49,346 nt of DNA from CBDCLY01 sp965218715 (GTDB lineage Bacteria; Bacteroidota; Bacteroidia; Flavobacteriales_E; Vicingaceae): the NCBI GenBank assembly GCA_965218715.1, contig CBDCLY010000016.1:1-49346 (forward strand), read 5' to 3'. The notes below the pieces were generated by a model. It saw only the letters and a program-made list of their open reading frames with translations. It had not been told where the DNA came from and made no database searches. Shown one piece after another: positions 35,052 to 44,762 of this stretch (position 1 is the stretch's first letter; each line of letters starts with the position of its first letter). A program made the translations under genes and the position numbers.

Positions 35052-38000
35052 ATGAGCCCAATTTTTAAGTCCCTTCTTTTATTTTGTTTCCTATCCTATG
35101 TTTTTTCCAGTCAAATAGGCAGCCTTAAAAAAGAGACAACTCAAGATCAACAGAAAACTCAAATGATTAAGAAATCCTTCTGGCCAGAAGGAAAAATCAT
35201 CTACTTAAATGAAGCCGAAGAATGGATTAATAGCACACTAGACTTAAAAGAGTTCAATCAAATTACGAACTACCAAGAAAATGATGATGAACTGGGCTTC
35301 AAACACATTAGGTATTTTCAGAGCTACAAAGGGATAAAAGTTGAAGACAGCCGCATTTACCTTCATTTAAAAGACAATGAAGTACACTCCATGAACGTGG
35401 AAATGTACAAAGGGATTAGCCTTGCAAATACTTCTTCAAGCATTTCACCAGATTTGGCCATAGAAAAGGCTACTCTGCATTTAAGCACAGACCTTAATTC
35501 CATAGATAAAAACGAAAGTGAATCACCACTACTTGTTATCTATCTGCACAATGAAAATTACCATTTGGCCTATAAAGTAGACTATTATAAGAAAGACCAT
35601 TCAATTAGACGATATGTTTATGTAGATGCACATACAGGAAATGTGATCACAACAAGAAACCGTATTCATGAAACCTTTGTAAAGGGCACTGCACATACTT
35701 TCCACCATGGGACGCAAACCATAACAGTGGATAGCCTAAACCCAAGCTTATTTAAGCTGAATGGAAGTTTTAAAGGCATGCTGTTTAATACCTTCAATTT
35801 AAACGGAAGCTCTAATTATTCAACTGCAACAGATATCATTGATAGCAATAATGTTTGGGACGATACCACCAATAACCTTCATGCCTCATACGATGTGCAT
35901 TATGGAGTAGAAGGATCATTAGACTATTTCCGCAATGTGCACAACAGAAGCTCTTTTGATAATTTAGGTGGAACTGCTAATGCTTATTTCAATTTTGCTA
36001 ACAATTGGAGCAATGCCTCTTGGGACGGACAAAGAATGCGCTTTGGAAAAGGAAATGGGACAAGCACAAATCCTTTTACAAGCTTAAAAATTGTGGCACA
36101 TGAGTATACGCATGCCTTAACACAGCATTCTGCAGATTTGGTTTACCAAAACCAATCGGGTGCATTAAATGAGTCTTTTTCAGACATCTTTGGTATTGCA
36201 ATCGATCATTACTTGGATTCTAATTCCACAAACTATGATATGTTTGAGGGGATTTTTATCAATTCTTCATCTGGTAGAAGCGTGAGTGACCCGAAATCGA
36301 AAAACGATCCTGATACTTATTTAGGACAGCATTGGTACATCGGGACAGCAGATAATGGAGGGGTACACAGCAATTCGGGCGTTCAAAATTATTGGTTTTA
36401 TTTACTATCCGAGGGTGGAACTGGAATCAATGACAATGGAGATGCCTATAAAGTGGAAGCAATTGGTAGAAGTGCGGCAGAAAAAATTGCTTTTAGAAAT
36501 TTGGTGGTTTATCTCACTCCTAATTCTGCAATGTTGGATGCAAGAAGCAATTCCATTCAGTCGGCAATTGACCTGTACGGAGCTTGCAGTCCAGAAGTGA
36601 TACAAACTAAAAATGCTTGGTATGCAGTTGGACTAGGTATTGGCGATACTAGTAATTTACAAACTAGGTTTACCTCCTCAATAACAAGTAGTTGCAATGG
36701 CTTACTTGATGTACAATTTAATATAGACTCTAACCGTGTAAGTACAGCAAAATGGTATTTTGGAGATGGCGACAGTAGCAGCGCCTTCAATCCCCTTCAT
36801 AGCTATTCAGGAGCTGGAAACTATGATGTGACTTTAATCGTGACTGGAAATTCCAATTGTTTCAGCAAAACCACTGATACTTTAATCGCAAATGATGCGG
36901 TTCGTATCGTCTTGGGCGGACCAAAATCGAATGCTTGTCAACCATACAAGTCCGTTTCTTCTCCTAGCCTTTGGGGAATCAAACGCTTCAAAATGGATAG
37001 CATTAACCGTTATTCGTCACTTTCATTTGCAGGTTATGAGGATTTTAGTTGTACAGATCAAACCACCTTAATAGAAGGGGAGCGAATACCCATTGAAGTT
37101 CATACTGGTTCTTCATTCCCTCCAATTTATTATCACATTGCTAGTATTTGGATAGATTTTGATAATGATGGAATACTCAATGATAGCAATGAAGTAGTAC
37201 ATTACAGCAATGCTCAATTCAGGAACACGGGGTATGTTCAGATCCCTAGTGGTGCGGTATTGGATTCTATTCTAAGGCTAAGAGTAGCGGTTTCAAATTT
37301 AAGCATCAGCAATTCATGTGACCCCAATATCATTCAAGCAGAAGATTACAAAATTATCATCAAAGCCAATAACAATCCTCCTAACACCGACTTTGTAAAG
37401 GATAAAACATTCATTCTAAAAAGCGATTCCATCCAATTCACAGATCGCAGCGAATTCTTGCCACATTCGTGGCATTGGGAATTTGAGAATGGAAGTCCCG
37501 CCACTAGCACAGATCAACATCCTAAAGTGGCCTACAATACTTTGGGTTCTCATGCTGTGCGACTGATCACACAAAATGCTTATGGAAGTGATACTTTAGA
37601 ACGACAGTTTTATGTGAGTGTGTTTAACCGCCCAAATACCATGTGCAATGAAGATTCTTCCAATGCCGTAAGCGGAATTTTCTACGATTCGGGGGGAGAA
37701 AGCAATAATTACCAAGCCAATGAAACTTGTCAGTTTAGCATTTACCCCAGGTGCGCAAGTAAACTGTATTTATCTTTTGAATTACTTGATGTGCGATATC
37801 GAGACGATCGCTTATATGTTTACGATGGAGACGGAACTCATGGCAGTCCTTTATTGTACGACTCTTGGAGTCCTAATGTAGCGCCAGATACCATGGTGGC
37901 TAATTCTGGTAGAGCAACCTTAAAATTCAATTCCAATAGCATTAACCAAAATCAAGGATGGAAAATAATCTGGTTTTCTGATGTAAACAATGCACCAATC

Positions 38001-40814
38001 CAAGTGAATACAGCATTTTCTGTTTCAGATACTAACCCGCCTTTGAACACTGAAGTGCAGTTCATAGATTTAACTTCAGGATATCCCTCTTTATGGCAAT
38101 GGGATTTTGGAGACGGAAGTGGGTCAACCGATGCCAATCCGAAACACACCTACCAGCAGCCTGGTACTTACAATGTGAAGCTGAAGAGCTTCGATTGTGT
38201 CTATTCAGGTGAAGATAGTTTGTTACTTATTGTTCAAGATGCACCGCAAATTCGATTGGCAGACTCTTTAATCATGGATACTTTATGTGAAGGAAGTATC
38301 ATGAGCTATCCAATCTATGTAATCAATGATGGACTAGGTGAAGCCGTATTAGAAGCCACAAAGGGTAGTACTAAGGCAGGAAGCAATACCTTTTTCTTCA
38401 ATGGTTTTGATGATGGAACTTACCAAGATTGGCAAAGATTGGGTTCAACAATTGCCGTTTTAAATTCTAATGGCAATCGATTCCTTTCTATTTATGGAAC
38501 CGGCACCAACGGGGTTCGAAGGGATTTTCAAGCCGATAGTGTAGATTATTTTTCCATCGATTTAAATAGAGGGCATACTGGTGGCGGAGGATATGTTTCT
38601 TCTAATTTTTGTGAAATAAAATCTCCAAATGATCAACGTTTGTTTACGATTCAACGAAGAAATATCCCCTTTATCGGGCATTCGTTTGAGATCATAGGGG
38701 ACACAACCGTTTACCAATTGGTTAATTCCACTTGGACTCAAGTTGAAATAAAAAACATCGACTACAGCAGCAGAACATTTGATGTGTTCATTAACCAACA
38801 AGTAGTGCATATAGGTATGGGCTTTCAAGATACTGCAGCCAATTTAATGGGAAGAGTAGACCTGTATAGCAAGGATCACAGAGGAAGAAGTTATTATGAT
38901 AACATACAGATAGGAAGAGAATTAGACTCATCGTACTTCAACATGAATCCTATGCAATGGACTACTTTGCCAGGAGATACAACAATAGTAAATTTCGACA
39001 TAGACTTAAGTAATGTTGAACCAGGAAACTATAGTACTAAGGTGCACATTGAAAGCAATCATCTTACAGATTCTTTAGACAGTCTAGAATTTCAAATTCT
39101 TGTTCGACCAACTTATTTAAATCAACAAGACTTCAACCTTTGTTTTGGTGACAGCCTATTTTTCGCTGGACAATATTATAAACAAGACGGACTCTATTCC
39201 GATACTTCCCTTTCAAGGTTTGGATGTGACAGCATCAATCAAATCAATTTAAGGATAGATTCAATTGCTTATGTACTCAGTAAAGACACGATTTGTGAAG
39301 GGGATAGCCTCTTTTTCTTTGGAGAATACCATAACATAGAAGGATGGTATTACGATAGCCTTTTATCTGCCAATGGTTGTGATAGCATCATCTTCCAAAA
39401 GGAATTGAAGATCGATAGCATAGAATACAACAGTTCATCTGCAAGCATTTGCAGTGGAGACAGTTTGTTCATCTTTCAGCAGTATCAACATCAAGCTGGT
39501 ACCTATTTCGACACCCTGAGTAATGCCAAAGGCTGTGATAGCATTTTGGTCTTTTCCCTTAGCATAGATTCAGTTTATTCTACCCAATCTAATATGTCCA
39601 TTTGCATAGGAGATAGTGCGTTGATATTTGGAAATTATCGCAAAGTTGGTGGAATTTATACCGACAGTTCACAATCTCTGCAAGCTTGTGATAGCATAAG
39701 CACCGTCCAATTGATTGTTCTTCCCATTTATCAAAGTCAAATGCCAGATGTTTCCATTTGTATGGGCGATAGTGTAATCATTTATGGCCAATACCGTCAT
39801 CAATCTGGGATGTACACAGACAGCCTTTTAAGCAAGGAAGGATGTGATAGTATTGAAAGCACTCAATTGATTGTAAATCAAGTCCATGTGACCCAATTGC
39901 CAATTCAGGCTATTTGTCAGGGCGATAGTCTATTAATTCATGGTCAGTATCAGCACCAAGCAGGGTGGTATGTAGATAGTTTACAAACCACACAAGGATG
40001 TGATAGCATACTAAGTGTTCAATTGACCGTAGATTCTTCTTATTATCAATCGAGTAGTTTAAGCATTTGCGAAGGCGATAGTGCCCTCATCTTTGGTGCT
40101 TACCGCAAGCAAGCTGGGAATTATTACGACAGTTTAAGCAGCATTAGAGGCTGCGACAGCGTATTGATGCAAAGTTTGAGCATAGACACCAACTATTTTC
40201 GAATGAAGACGATAAGCCTTTGTTATGGCGATAGTATATTCATTGCAGGAAATTATGTGCACACTACAGGACTGTATGCCGATAGTTTACAGAGTGCAGC
40301 AGGTTGCGACAGCATTCTGACCACTCAATTGAATGTTGAGCGATTGAACGATTCTGTTAGGGTAGACACAACAGTATTGGAGGCCCTTGCCACCAATGTG
40401 AGCTATCAATGGATAGATTGTAATGCCAATTATGCCATCCTAGCAGGAGAAATAGGAAAAAGCTTTACAGCCACTCAAAATGGGTCCTATGCGGTAGAAA
40501 TCACAAGCAATACTTGCAAAGACACTTCAGCTTGTTATCCAGTGATGACAATAGGTTTAGGTGAACCGGGTCATTCAGAAACTGCTAATGTTCAAGTATT
40601 TCCCAATCCAAACACAGGTCGGTTTACAGTGTTAATCAACAGGAGGAAGGCAGCCCATATGTCTACATTGCGAATCTTCAATTATCAAGGTCAATTGGTT
40701 TTGGAGAAAGCAAACCTTGAAAAAAGCAACCCAATTGATGTTGCTCATTTAGCTGAGGGCATCTATTATCTAGTTATTGGTGAGGAAGTGCTGAAGGTGG
40801 TACTGATGGATTAG
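35052..40814 (+). CDS. Very large secreted M4 (thermolysin-like) metalloprotease with PKD, GEVED, CUB-like and repeat domains and T9SS signal
   Basis: The 1920-residue protein starts at ATG 35052 (signal peptide MSPIFKSLLLFCFLSYVFSS). An FTP/PepSY-type propeptide (to about 200) precedes the peptidase domain (about 205-530), which has zinc ligands H350-E-Y-T-H354 and E374 (GALNESFSD) and the late catalytic motif GGVHSNSGVQNYWFYLL. Next are PKD domains (near 555, 800 and 1000), a GEVED domain (WIDFDNDGILNDSNE, near 700), a CUB-like domain (872-970), a LamG-like region (1110-1290), eight 51-residue Cys-pair repeats (1355-1764), a SYQWIDCN module and a type A T9SS sorting domain (VFPNPNTGRFTV to the end). 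It should be a surface or secreted protease acting on external protein. Confidence 0.93.
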   Translation: MSPIFKSLLLFCFLSYVFSSQIGSLKKETTQDQQKTQMIKKSFWPEGKIIYLNEAEEWINSTLDLKEFNQITNYQENDDELGFKHIRYFQSYKGIKVEDSRIYLHLKDNEVHSMNVEMYKGISLANTSSSISPDLAIEKATLHLSTDLNSIDKNESESPLLVIYLHNENYHLAYKVDYYKKDHSIRRYVYVDAHTGNVITTRNRIHETFVKGTAHTFHHGTQTITVDSLNPSLFKLNGSFKGMLFNTFNLNGSSNYSTATDIIDSNNVWDDTTNNLHASYDVHYGVEGSLDYFRNVHNRSSFDNLGGTANAYFNFANNWSNASWDGQRMRFGKGNGTSTNPFTSLKIVAHEYTHALTQHSADLVYQNQSGALNESFSDIFGIAIDHYLDSNSTNYDMFEGIFINSSSGRSVSDPKSKNDPDTYLGQHWYIGTADNGGVHSNSGVQNYWFYLLSEGGTGINDNGDAYKVEAIGRSAAEKIAFRNLVVYLTPNSAMLDARSNSIQSAIDLYGACSPEVIQTKNAWYAVGLGIGDTSNLQTRFTSSITSSCNGLLDVQFNIDSNRVSTAKWYFGDGDSSSAFNPLHSYSGAGNYDVTLIVTGNSNCFSKTTDTLIANDAVRIVLGGPKSNACQPYKSVSSPSLWGIKRFKMDSINRYSSLSFAGYEDFSCTDQTTLIEGERIPIEVHTGSSFPPIYYHIASIWIDFDNDGILNDSNEVVHYSNAQFRNTGYVQIPSGAVLDSILRLRVAVSNLSISNSCDPNIIQAEDYKIIIKANNNPPNTDFVKDKTFILKSDSIQFTDRSEFLPHSWHWEFENGSPATSTDQHPKVAYNTLGSHAVRLITQNAYGSDTLERQFYVSVFNRPNTMCNEDSSNAVSGIFYDSGGESNNYQANETCQFSIYPRCASKLYLSFELLDVRYRDDRLYVYDGDGTHGSPLLYDSWSPNVAPDTMVANSGRATLKFNSNSINQNQGWKIIWFSDVNNAPIQVNTAFSVSDTNPPLNTEVQFIDLTSGYPSLWQWDFGDGSGSTDANPKHTYQQPGTYNVKLKSFDCVYSGEDSLLLIVQDAPQIRLADSLIMDTLCEGSIMSYPIYVINDGLGEAVLEATKGSTKAGSNTFFFNGFDDGTYQDWQRLGSTIAVLNSNGNRFLSIYGTGTNGVRRDFQADSVDYFSIDLNRGHTGGGGYVSSNFCEIKSPNDQRLFTIQRRNIPFIGHSFEIIGDTTVYQLVNSTWTQVEIKNIDYSSRTFDVFINQQVVHIGMGFQDTAANLMGRVDLYSKDHRGRSYYDNIQIGRELDSSYFNMNPMQWTTLPGDTTIVNFDIDLSNVEPGNYSTKVHIESNHLTDSLDSLEFQILVRPTYLNQQDFNLCFGDSLFFAGQYYKQDGLYSDTSLSRFGCDSINQINLRIDSIAYVLSKDTICEGDSLFFFGEYHNIEGWYYDSLLSANGCDSIIFQKELKIDSIEYNSSSASICSGDSLFIFQQYQHQAGTYFDTLSNAKGCDSILVFSLSIDSVYSTQSNMSICIGDSALIFGNYRKVGGIYTDSSQSLQACDSISTVQLIVLPIYQSQMPDVSICMGDSVIIYGQYRHQSGMYTDSLLSKEGCDSIESTQLIVNQVHVTQLPIQAICQGDSLLIHGQYQHQAGWYVDSLQTTQGCDSILSVQLTVDSSYYQSSSLSICEGDSALIFGAYRKQAGNYYDSLSSIRGCDSVLMQSLSIDTNYFRMKTISLCYGDSIFIAGNYVHTTGLYADSLQSAAGCDSILTTQLNVERLNDSVRVDTTVLEALATNVSYQWIDCNANYAILAGEIGKSFTATQNGSYAVEITSNTCKDTSACYPVMTIGLGEPGHSETANVQVFPNPNTGRFTVLINRRKAAHMSTLRIFNYQGQLVLEKANLEKSNPIDVAHLAEGIYYLVIGEEVLKVVLMD
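39114..40343 (+). repeat. Eight tandem repeats of about 51 codons within the metalloprotease gene
   Basis: Each unit of 50-52 residues reads roughly I-C-x-G-D-S-x-x-I-x-G-x-Y-x-x-x-G-x-Y-x-D-S-L-x-x-x-x-G-C-D-S-I-x-x-x-x-L-x-I-D-S. Two cysteines per unit occur at constant distance (28-30 residues apart), which suggests one disulfide per repeat after export. Divergence between units is high, so they are not a recent expansion. Confidence 0.85.
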
Positions 40815-41017
40815 CCAATACAATTTAGCGAGCTTTTTAGGATTTAAACATCCAAAATCCAGGCGAGCAAAAAAAGGAAACAACTAGATTAAACTAAGTA
40901 GTTCTGATCTGAAAGAATTGCTTCATTAGGATTTAGTATTGTCAACTAGCTCTGGCCTATTTTTGGTATTTCGATAATATATTTTAGCTTAGTGCGTGCA
41001 AGTTTAAACCAAATCAC

Positions 41018-42049
41018 ATGAAAAGAATAATTATTTGTTCCGATGGAACATGGAATCGTCCTGAAAAGTTGGGAAGCGATGAACATCCAAGCAATGTTTT
41101 AAAATTCGCAAGAGGAGTTGCACCAAAAGATAAAAATGGAGTAAAACAGGTAGTTTTTTACGATTGGGGAATAGGATCATACCATGATGCAGTAACAGGT
41201 GGAACTGTTGGCAAAGGCTTGGAAAAGAATGTAATGGATGCCTATCGATTTTTAGTCCACAACTATGAGATTGGCGATGAGATTTACTTATTCGGATTCA
41301 GCAGGGGAGCTTATACTGTAAGAAGTTTATGCGGATTAATCAATAATTGCGACATTTTAAAGGGGCAAGAAGGTAGGAGAGTAGAGGAAGCATTTCAACT
41401 CTATAAAAACCCAAAATATAAACCAAATGGCGAATATTCCACCAATTGGAGAAAAAATCATTCTGTGCCAAACAGTTCAAAGATTCATTTCATTGGTGTT
41501 TGGGATACAGTTGGAGCCATGGGTTTGCCTTTCACCATTTTTGGCTTAATAAAAGACAAACATCTCTTCTATGATCGAAAAATGGGGAGCAACATCAAAA
41601 CGGCAAGGCATGCACTTTCTTTAGACGAAGAAAGAAAAGATTTTGAACCTACCATATGGGAACCTAGAGAAGGTGTAGATCTTAAGCAAGTTTGGTTTCC
41701 TGGCGTGCATTCCGACATCGGAGGAAGTTACAAACCAGATCATGACGAGACTGTTTTGTCTGATATACCATTGACTTGGTTAGTGAATGAATCTACAGAG
41801 GTTGGTTTAGAGTTTGAAAAATACTTGACAAATGTTAAGTTAAATCCTTTGGCGAAACAGCACAATGAGTACAGGGGAAAGTATAAATTATTGGGGAGAT
41901 ACATTAGAGAAATTCCTCAAAAGGAAAATATACCAACAAAAATCCACATCAGTGTTCAACAGCGCTATGAGCAATCTTCTTATAAAAGCAAATCCATAGA
42001 AAATTATCTGAAGAAAAATGGAGGCGTTTGGCCAGAAATAGAAAACTAG
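41018..42049 (+). CDS. DUF2235 alpha/beta-hydrolase (Tle1-like phospholipase fold)
   Basis: The 343-residue protein begins directly with the DUF2235 motif RIIICSDGTWNRPE and carries a complete Ser-Asp-His set: nucleophile S95 in GFSRGAYTVRSL, D163 in GVWDTVGAMG, and H231 in FPGVHSDIGGSY. DUF2235 includes the catalytic domain of Tle1 phospholipase effectors of type VI secretion and many stand-alone hydrolases. No signal peptide and no T6SS adaptor or Rhs/VgrG gene is visible. A multi-helix membrane protein gene follows 110 bases downstream. Lipid hydrolysis is a reasonable guess from the family; an effector role is not supported. Confidence 0.88.
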   Translation: MKRIIICSDGTWNRPEKLGSDEHPSNVLKFARGVAPKDKNGVKQVVFYDWGIGSYHDAVTGGTVGKGLEKNVMDAYRFLVHNYEIGDEIYLFGFSRGAYTVRSLCGLINNCDILKGQEGRRVEEAFQLYKNPKYKPNGEYSTNWRKNHSVPNSSKIHFIGVWDTVGAMGLPFTIFGLIKDKHLFYDRKMGSNIKTARHALSLDEERKDFEPTIWEPREGVDLKQVWFPGVHSDIGGSYKPDHDETVLSDIPLTWLVNESTEVGLEFEKYLTNVKLNPLAKQHNEYRGKYKLLGRYIREIPQKENIPTKIHISVQQRYEQSSYKSKSIENYLKKNGGVWPEIEN

Positions 42050-42159
42050 TGTGGAGAAATACTGAAAATCTAACAAAGTGAAAAGCCATTTTTATTATGA
42101 TTAACTCAAGCCTTAGTTATTTAGGCACATTAATACCATCCTAAAACCAATAGGCCCAA

Positions 42160-43092
42160 ATGTTAAAACTAACTGCGATACTAAGTTGTGCACTTTCATT
42201 GATACTCTTATTTATTGGATTGAGTAATTACAATGAAAAAGAATACGATCCAATCGATTTTAAAAATAGAGAGTACGGCAATTTCTTTTACGATAAGGCC
42301 TTAAGAGAGCATGTTCCTGTAAATCTTAAGAATGAACAAGAGAAATTAATCTTTGAGGAAGCCCATAAAAAGCGATTTGTGGATTATAAAGAGAACCGCA
42401 AGAGCTTAGCGGCTTATATTCAGCTTTTATCAGTGTTTATCATTATAGGTTTGTTGATTTTGTTTTACATGCCAAGCATGTTAAAAATTCCGGTGATTGG
42501 AATTGACTTACCTATAGAACTATTGTTTCCTTCTGTTATCATTGGATTGGTTTATTTATGGTTGCAATTTGGTCTAAATTTAAACTCCGGTATCGATTCT
42601 AGGTTAGCTATAACCAGTAGCATAGAAATGCAAGAAACCATCGGTAACAAAAGAGTTTCTCACGTGTATAGCGAGGTAAATAATTTAGTAGACAAAAGCA
42701 TATTAGACACTTGGTGCCATTATTATTATAAGGATTTCAAAAGGCATGACGTCAAGGATGAAAAAGGATCCCTTGACTTGCTTACCAGACTAGGTTTGTT
42801 TGGCGTCTATGCTACTTTTATTGGATTAATTCATGGGGTTTGTTTAATTCTTATCAGTTCCTATTATGAGTTTAAAAGGCACAGCATAAAAATCATTCTT
42901 TATGCTGTAGTTTTTTTGTTGTTTATTCTTTCAGATTATTCATTTCTAGATGATTTTCGGCATTCAATTTTCTTCATCACTTTCTTGTGGTTCATCATTT
43001 CAATGATGATTTTATGGTGGTTGTTTTTTGGTAAGAATTTAGCCGAAAGAATAAGACAAAAACTGCATGCAAGAAGATTAAACAAGGTTTAA
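42160..43092 (+). CDS. Multi-pass membrane protein of unknown function
   Basis: I do not recognise a family. The 310 residues contain an N-terminal helix (5-22), a charged segment of about 60 residues (NYNEKEYDPIDFKNREYGNF and onward), two helices near 86-135, a polar loop of about 65 residues (SIEMQETIGNKRVSHVY to DLLTRLG), and three further helices near 212-233, 243-260 and 270-292, with a basic C-terminal tail. It follows the DUF2235 gene on the same strand but with its own gap of 110 bases. A relation to that hydrolase, for example as a membrane partner or immunity factor, is only a guess. Confidence 0.7.
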   Translation: MLKLTAILSCALSLILLFIGLSNYNEKEYDPIDFKNREYGNFFYDKALREHVPVNLKNEQEKLIFEEAHKKRFVDYKENRKSLAAYIQLLSVFIIIGLLILFYMPSMLKIPVIGIDLPIELLFPSVIIGLVYLWLQFGLNLNSGIDSRLAITSSIEMQETIGNKRVSHVYSEVNNLVDKSILDTWCHYYYKDFKRHDVKDEKGSLDLLTRLGLFGVYATFIGLIHGVCLILISSYYEFKRHSIKIILYAVVFLLFILSDYSFLDDFRHSIFFITFLWFIISMMILWWLFFGKNLAERIRQKLHARRLNKV

Positions 43093-43347
43093 ATAAACAA
43101 ACTGGCTAAATCAATTTTTCTTCAGCCTACCTATTCATTTTACTTTCAAAGTTGATTTAGCAAGAGATTTGTTCTAGTTTATCCATCATTATCGGCATTA
43201 AAACGCATTATTTTGAAGAATGAATAACTACAACAGATCATTGAAATTGCTCTTAATTGATGTGTATGCACTCAATGCCAATGTTTAATTGCGCATTTCT
43301 AGGGATTCATCTCTCAATAGTATCTTTGTGCTGAAGAAAAGCATGGC

Positions 43348-44493
43348 ATGTCGAGTATTTATAAATTTACGTCAAATAGAATTCCTGAATTGGATGGAAT
43401 TAGAGGCATTGCTTTATTGATGGTATTGACTTATCATTTTATTAACAACCAGCTATTATTGGCGGAGGATCCTTCTGCACTCGCCATTTTCATTCGAAAG
43501 GCGACCTTTTTTACCTGGAGTGCCTTGGATTTGTTTTTTGTTTTGTCGGGTTTTTTGATTGGAAAAATTCTCATTGAACATCAAAAAACGAAGCAACTCT
43601 TTTTTGTATTCTACTTCCGTAGAATATTAAGAATTTTGCCCTTGTTTTATTTGCTGCTCTTTTGCTATGTGCTGTTAAGGTATAGTGGCATCAATGATCC
43701 TGAAGGTTTTCTATTTGGTAATGAATTGCCCTTGTGGTCTTATTTTGTCTATGTACAAAACTACATGATGGTTTTTTCTGGCACCTATGGTCCAAGAATT
43801 TTAACGCCAACCTGGTCTTTGGGTGTCGACGAACAATTCTATTTAATCTTGCCCTTCATCATTTTTCTTTTTAAGAAGAAATGGTTGCCTTATTTGTTGC
43901 TTCCATTAATCATTGCAGCTCCAGTATTAAGAGCCGCAACCGATTCGTTTTTCATGAAAATATTGCCTTTTCACACGCGCATGGACGGATTGTTTTTAGG
44001 CGTATTATTGGCTTATTTAGTCTGCGAGCACAATTTAATTGCCAGGGTTCAAAAAAAATCCAAACTGGTTTTTTCCATTCTTGTATTGCTCTTGCTCTCC
44101 ATCTTCCTATTAACTCATTATCGTAGCATAGGAGCATTAGATCACAGTTTATTCAATGTAGTTTTTGCACTTCTAATTCTTTCTGCGATCAGCTTTAGAA
44201 AGGGATACTACAGCAAAATACTCAGCAGCAAACTGCTTAAATTTTTTGGCTTTGTCTCTTATGGCACTTACTTGTTTCACCAATTCATTTCTGGAATCCT
44301 ACATGCCAGCCTTTTAAATCAACAACCTAAACTAAACAACATTGAAGACTTGGCAGTTACGGTTCTCAGTTTGATTCTTGCGCTATTCATCGGTTATGTC
44401 TTGCACCTAAAGGTAGAAAAGCCCTTGATCCAATTCGGACATCGATTCAAGTATCGTTTGGTGAAGTCGGGGAAGAAGGTGGAGGAAAGTTGA
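43348..44493 (+). CDS. Acyltransferase 3 family membrane protein (OafA-like)
   Basis: The 381-residue protein has about ten transmembrane helices and the family marks in order: ELDGIRGIALLMVLTYHF with the catalytic-site His, DLFFVLSGFLIGKIL, FYFRRILRILPLFYL, and TPTWSLGVDEQFYLILP. This family transfers acyl groups across or at the inner membrane to sugars of LPS, capsule, peptidoglycan or secreted compounds. There is no fused SGNH domain. No polysaccharide gene lies beside it, so the acceptor is unknown. The start is ATG 43348; the ATG five bases upstream is in another frame. Confidence 0.92.
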   Translation: MSSIYKFTSNRIPELDGIRGIALLMVLTYHFINNQLLLAEDPSALAIFIRKATFFTWSALDLFFVLSGFLIGKILIEHQKTKQLFFVFYFRRILRILPLFYLLLFCYVLLRYSGINDPEGFLFGNELPLWSYFVYVQNYMMVFSGTYGPRILTPTWSLGVDEQFYLILPFIIFLFKKKWLPYLLLPLIIAAPVLRAATDSFFMKILPFHTRMDGLFLGVLLAYLVCEHNLIARVQKKSKLVFSILVLLLLSIFLLTHYRSIGALDHSLFNVVFALLILSAISFRKGYYSKILSSKLLKFFGFVSYGTYLFHQFISGILHASLLNQQPKLNNIEDLAVTVLSLILALFIGYVLHLKVEKPLIQFGHRFKYRLVKSGKKVEES

Positions 44494-44762
44494 TGGTTGT
44501 CTGCCAAAGTAGATTATTCTTTTAGGCCGGTTCAGTTAGCTGCCAATTTTTTAAGGAGGAGGGAAGCTGCATTTCTTCACCAAAACAAACATTCACCAAA
44601 TACCGGTAGTAATGTTTTAGCATTTTGTCGATCATTTTCAATTAGTCGACCTAAGTTTTGCTCATCAAAGAATGAAATTTTTTTCATTGAATTTTATTTA
44701 TAGCTTAGCTATGCCAATTGAGCAATAATCAACCAACACCATAAGGTAATAAGAATCCTGAT

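Noticed and set aside
40815..41017. TATTTTTG at 40958-40965 as a promoter of the DUF2235 gene
   Set aside because: The -7 match is exact, but no TTG lies 19-21 bases upstream; the nearest is only 16 away, so the evidence is too weak to list.
41018..42049. Type VI secretion effector island
   Set aside because: No VgrG, PAAR, Hcp, Rhs core or adaptor gene is in the window; the DUF2235 domain alone does not show it.
43093..43347. 255-base gap before the acyltransferase gene
   Set aside because: No open frame of useful length, no strong hairpin and no clear TAnnTTTG promoter with correct spacing; left as plain intergenic DNA.
44494..44762. Open 68-codon frame after the acyltransferase gene (44497-44703)
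   Set aside because: Amino-acid composition is unlike a real protein (Arg/Ser/Phe-rich, no domain or hydrophobic pattern), and it starts directly after the acyltransferase stop. I see no RNA gene or clear terminator in this stretch either.
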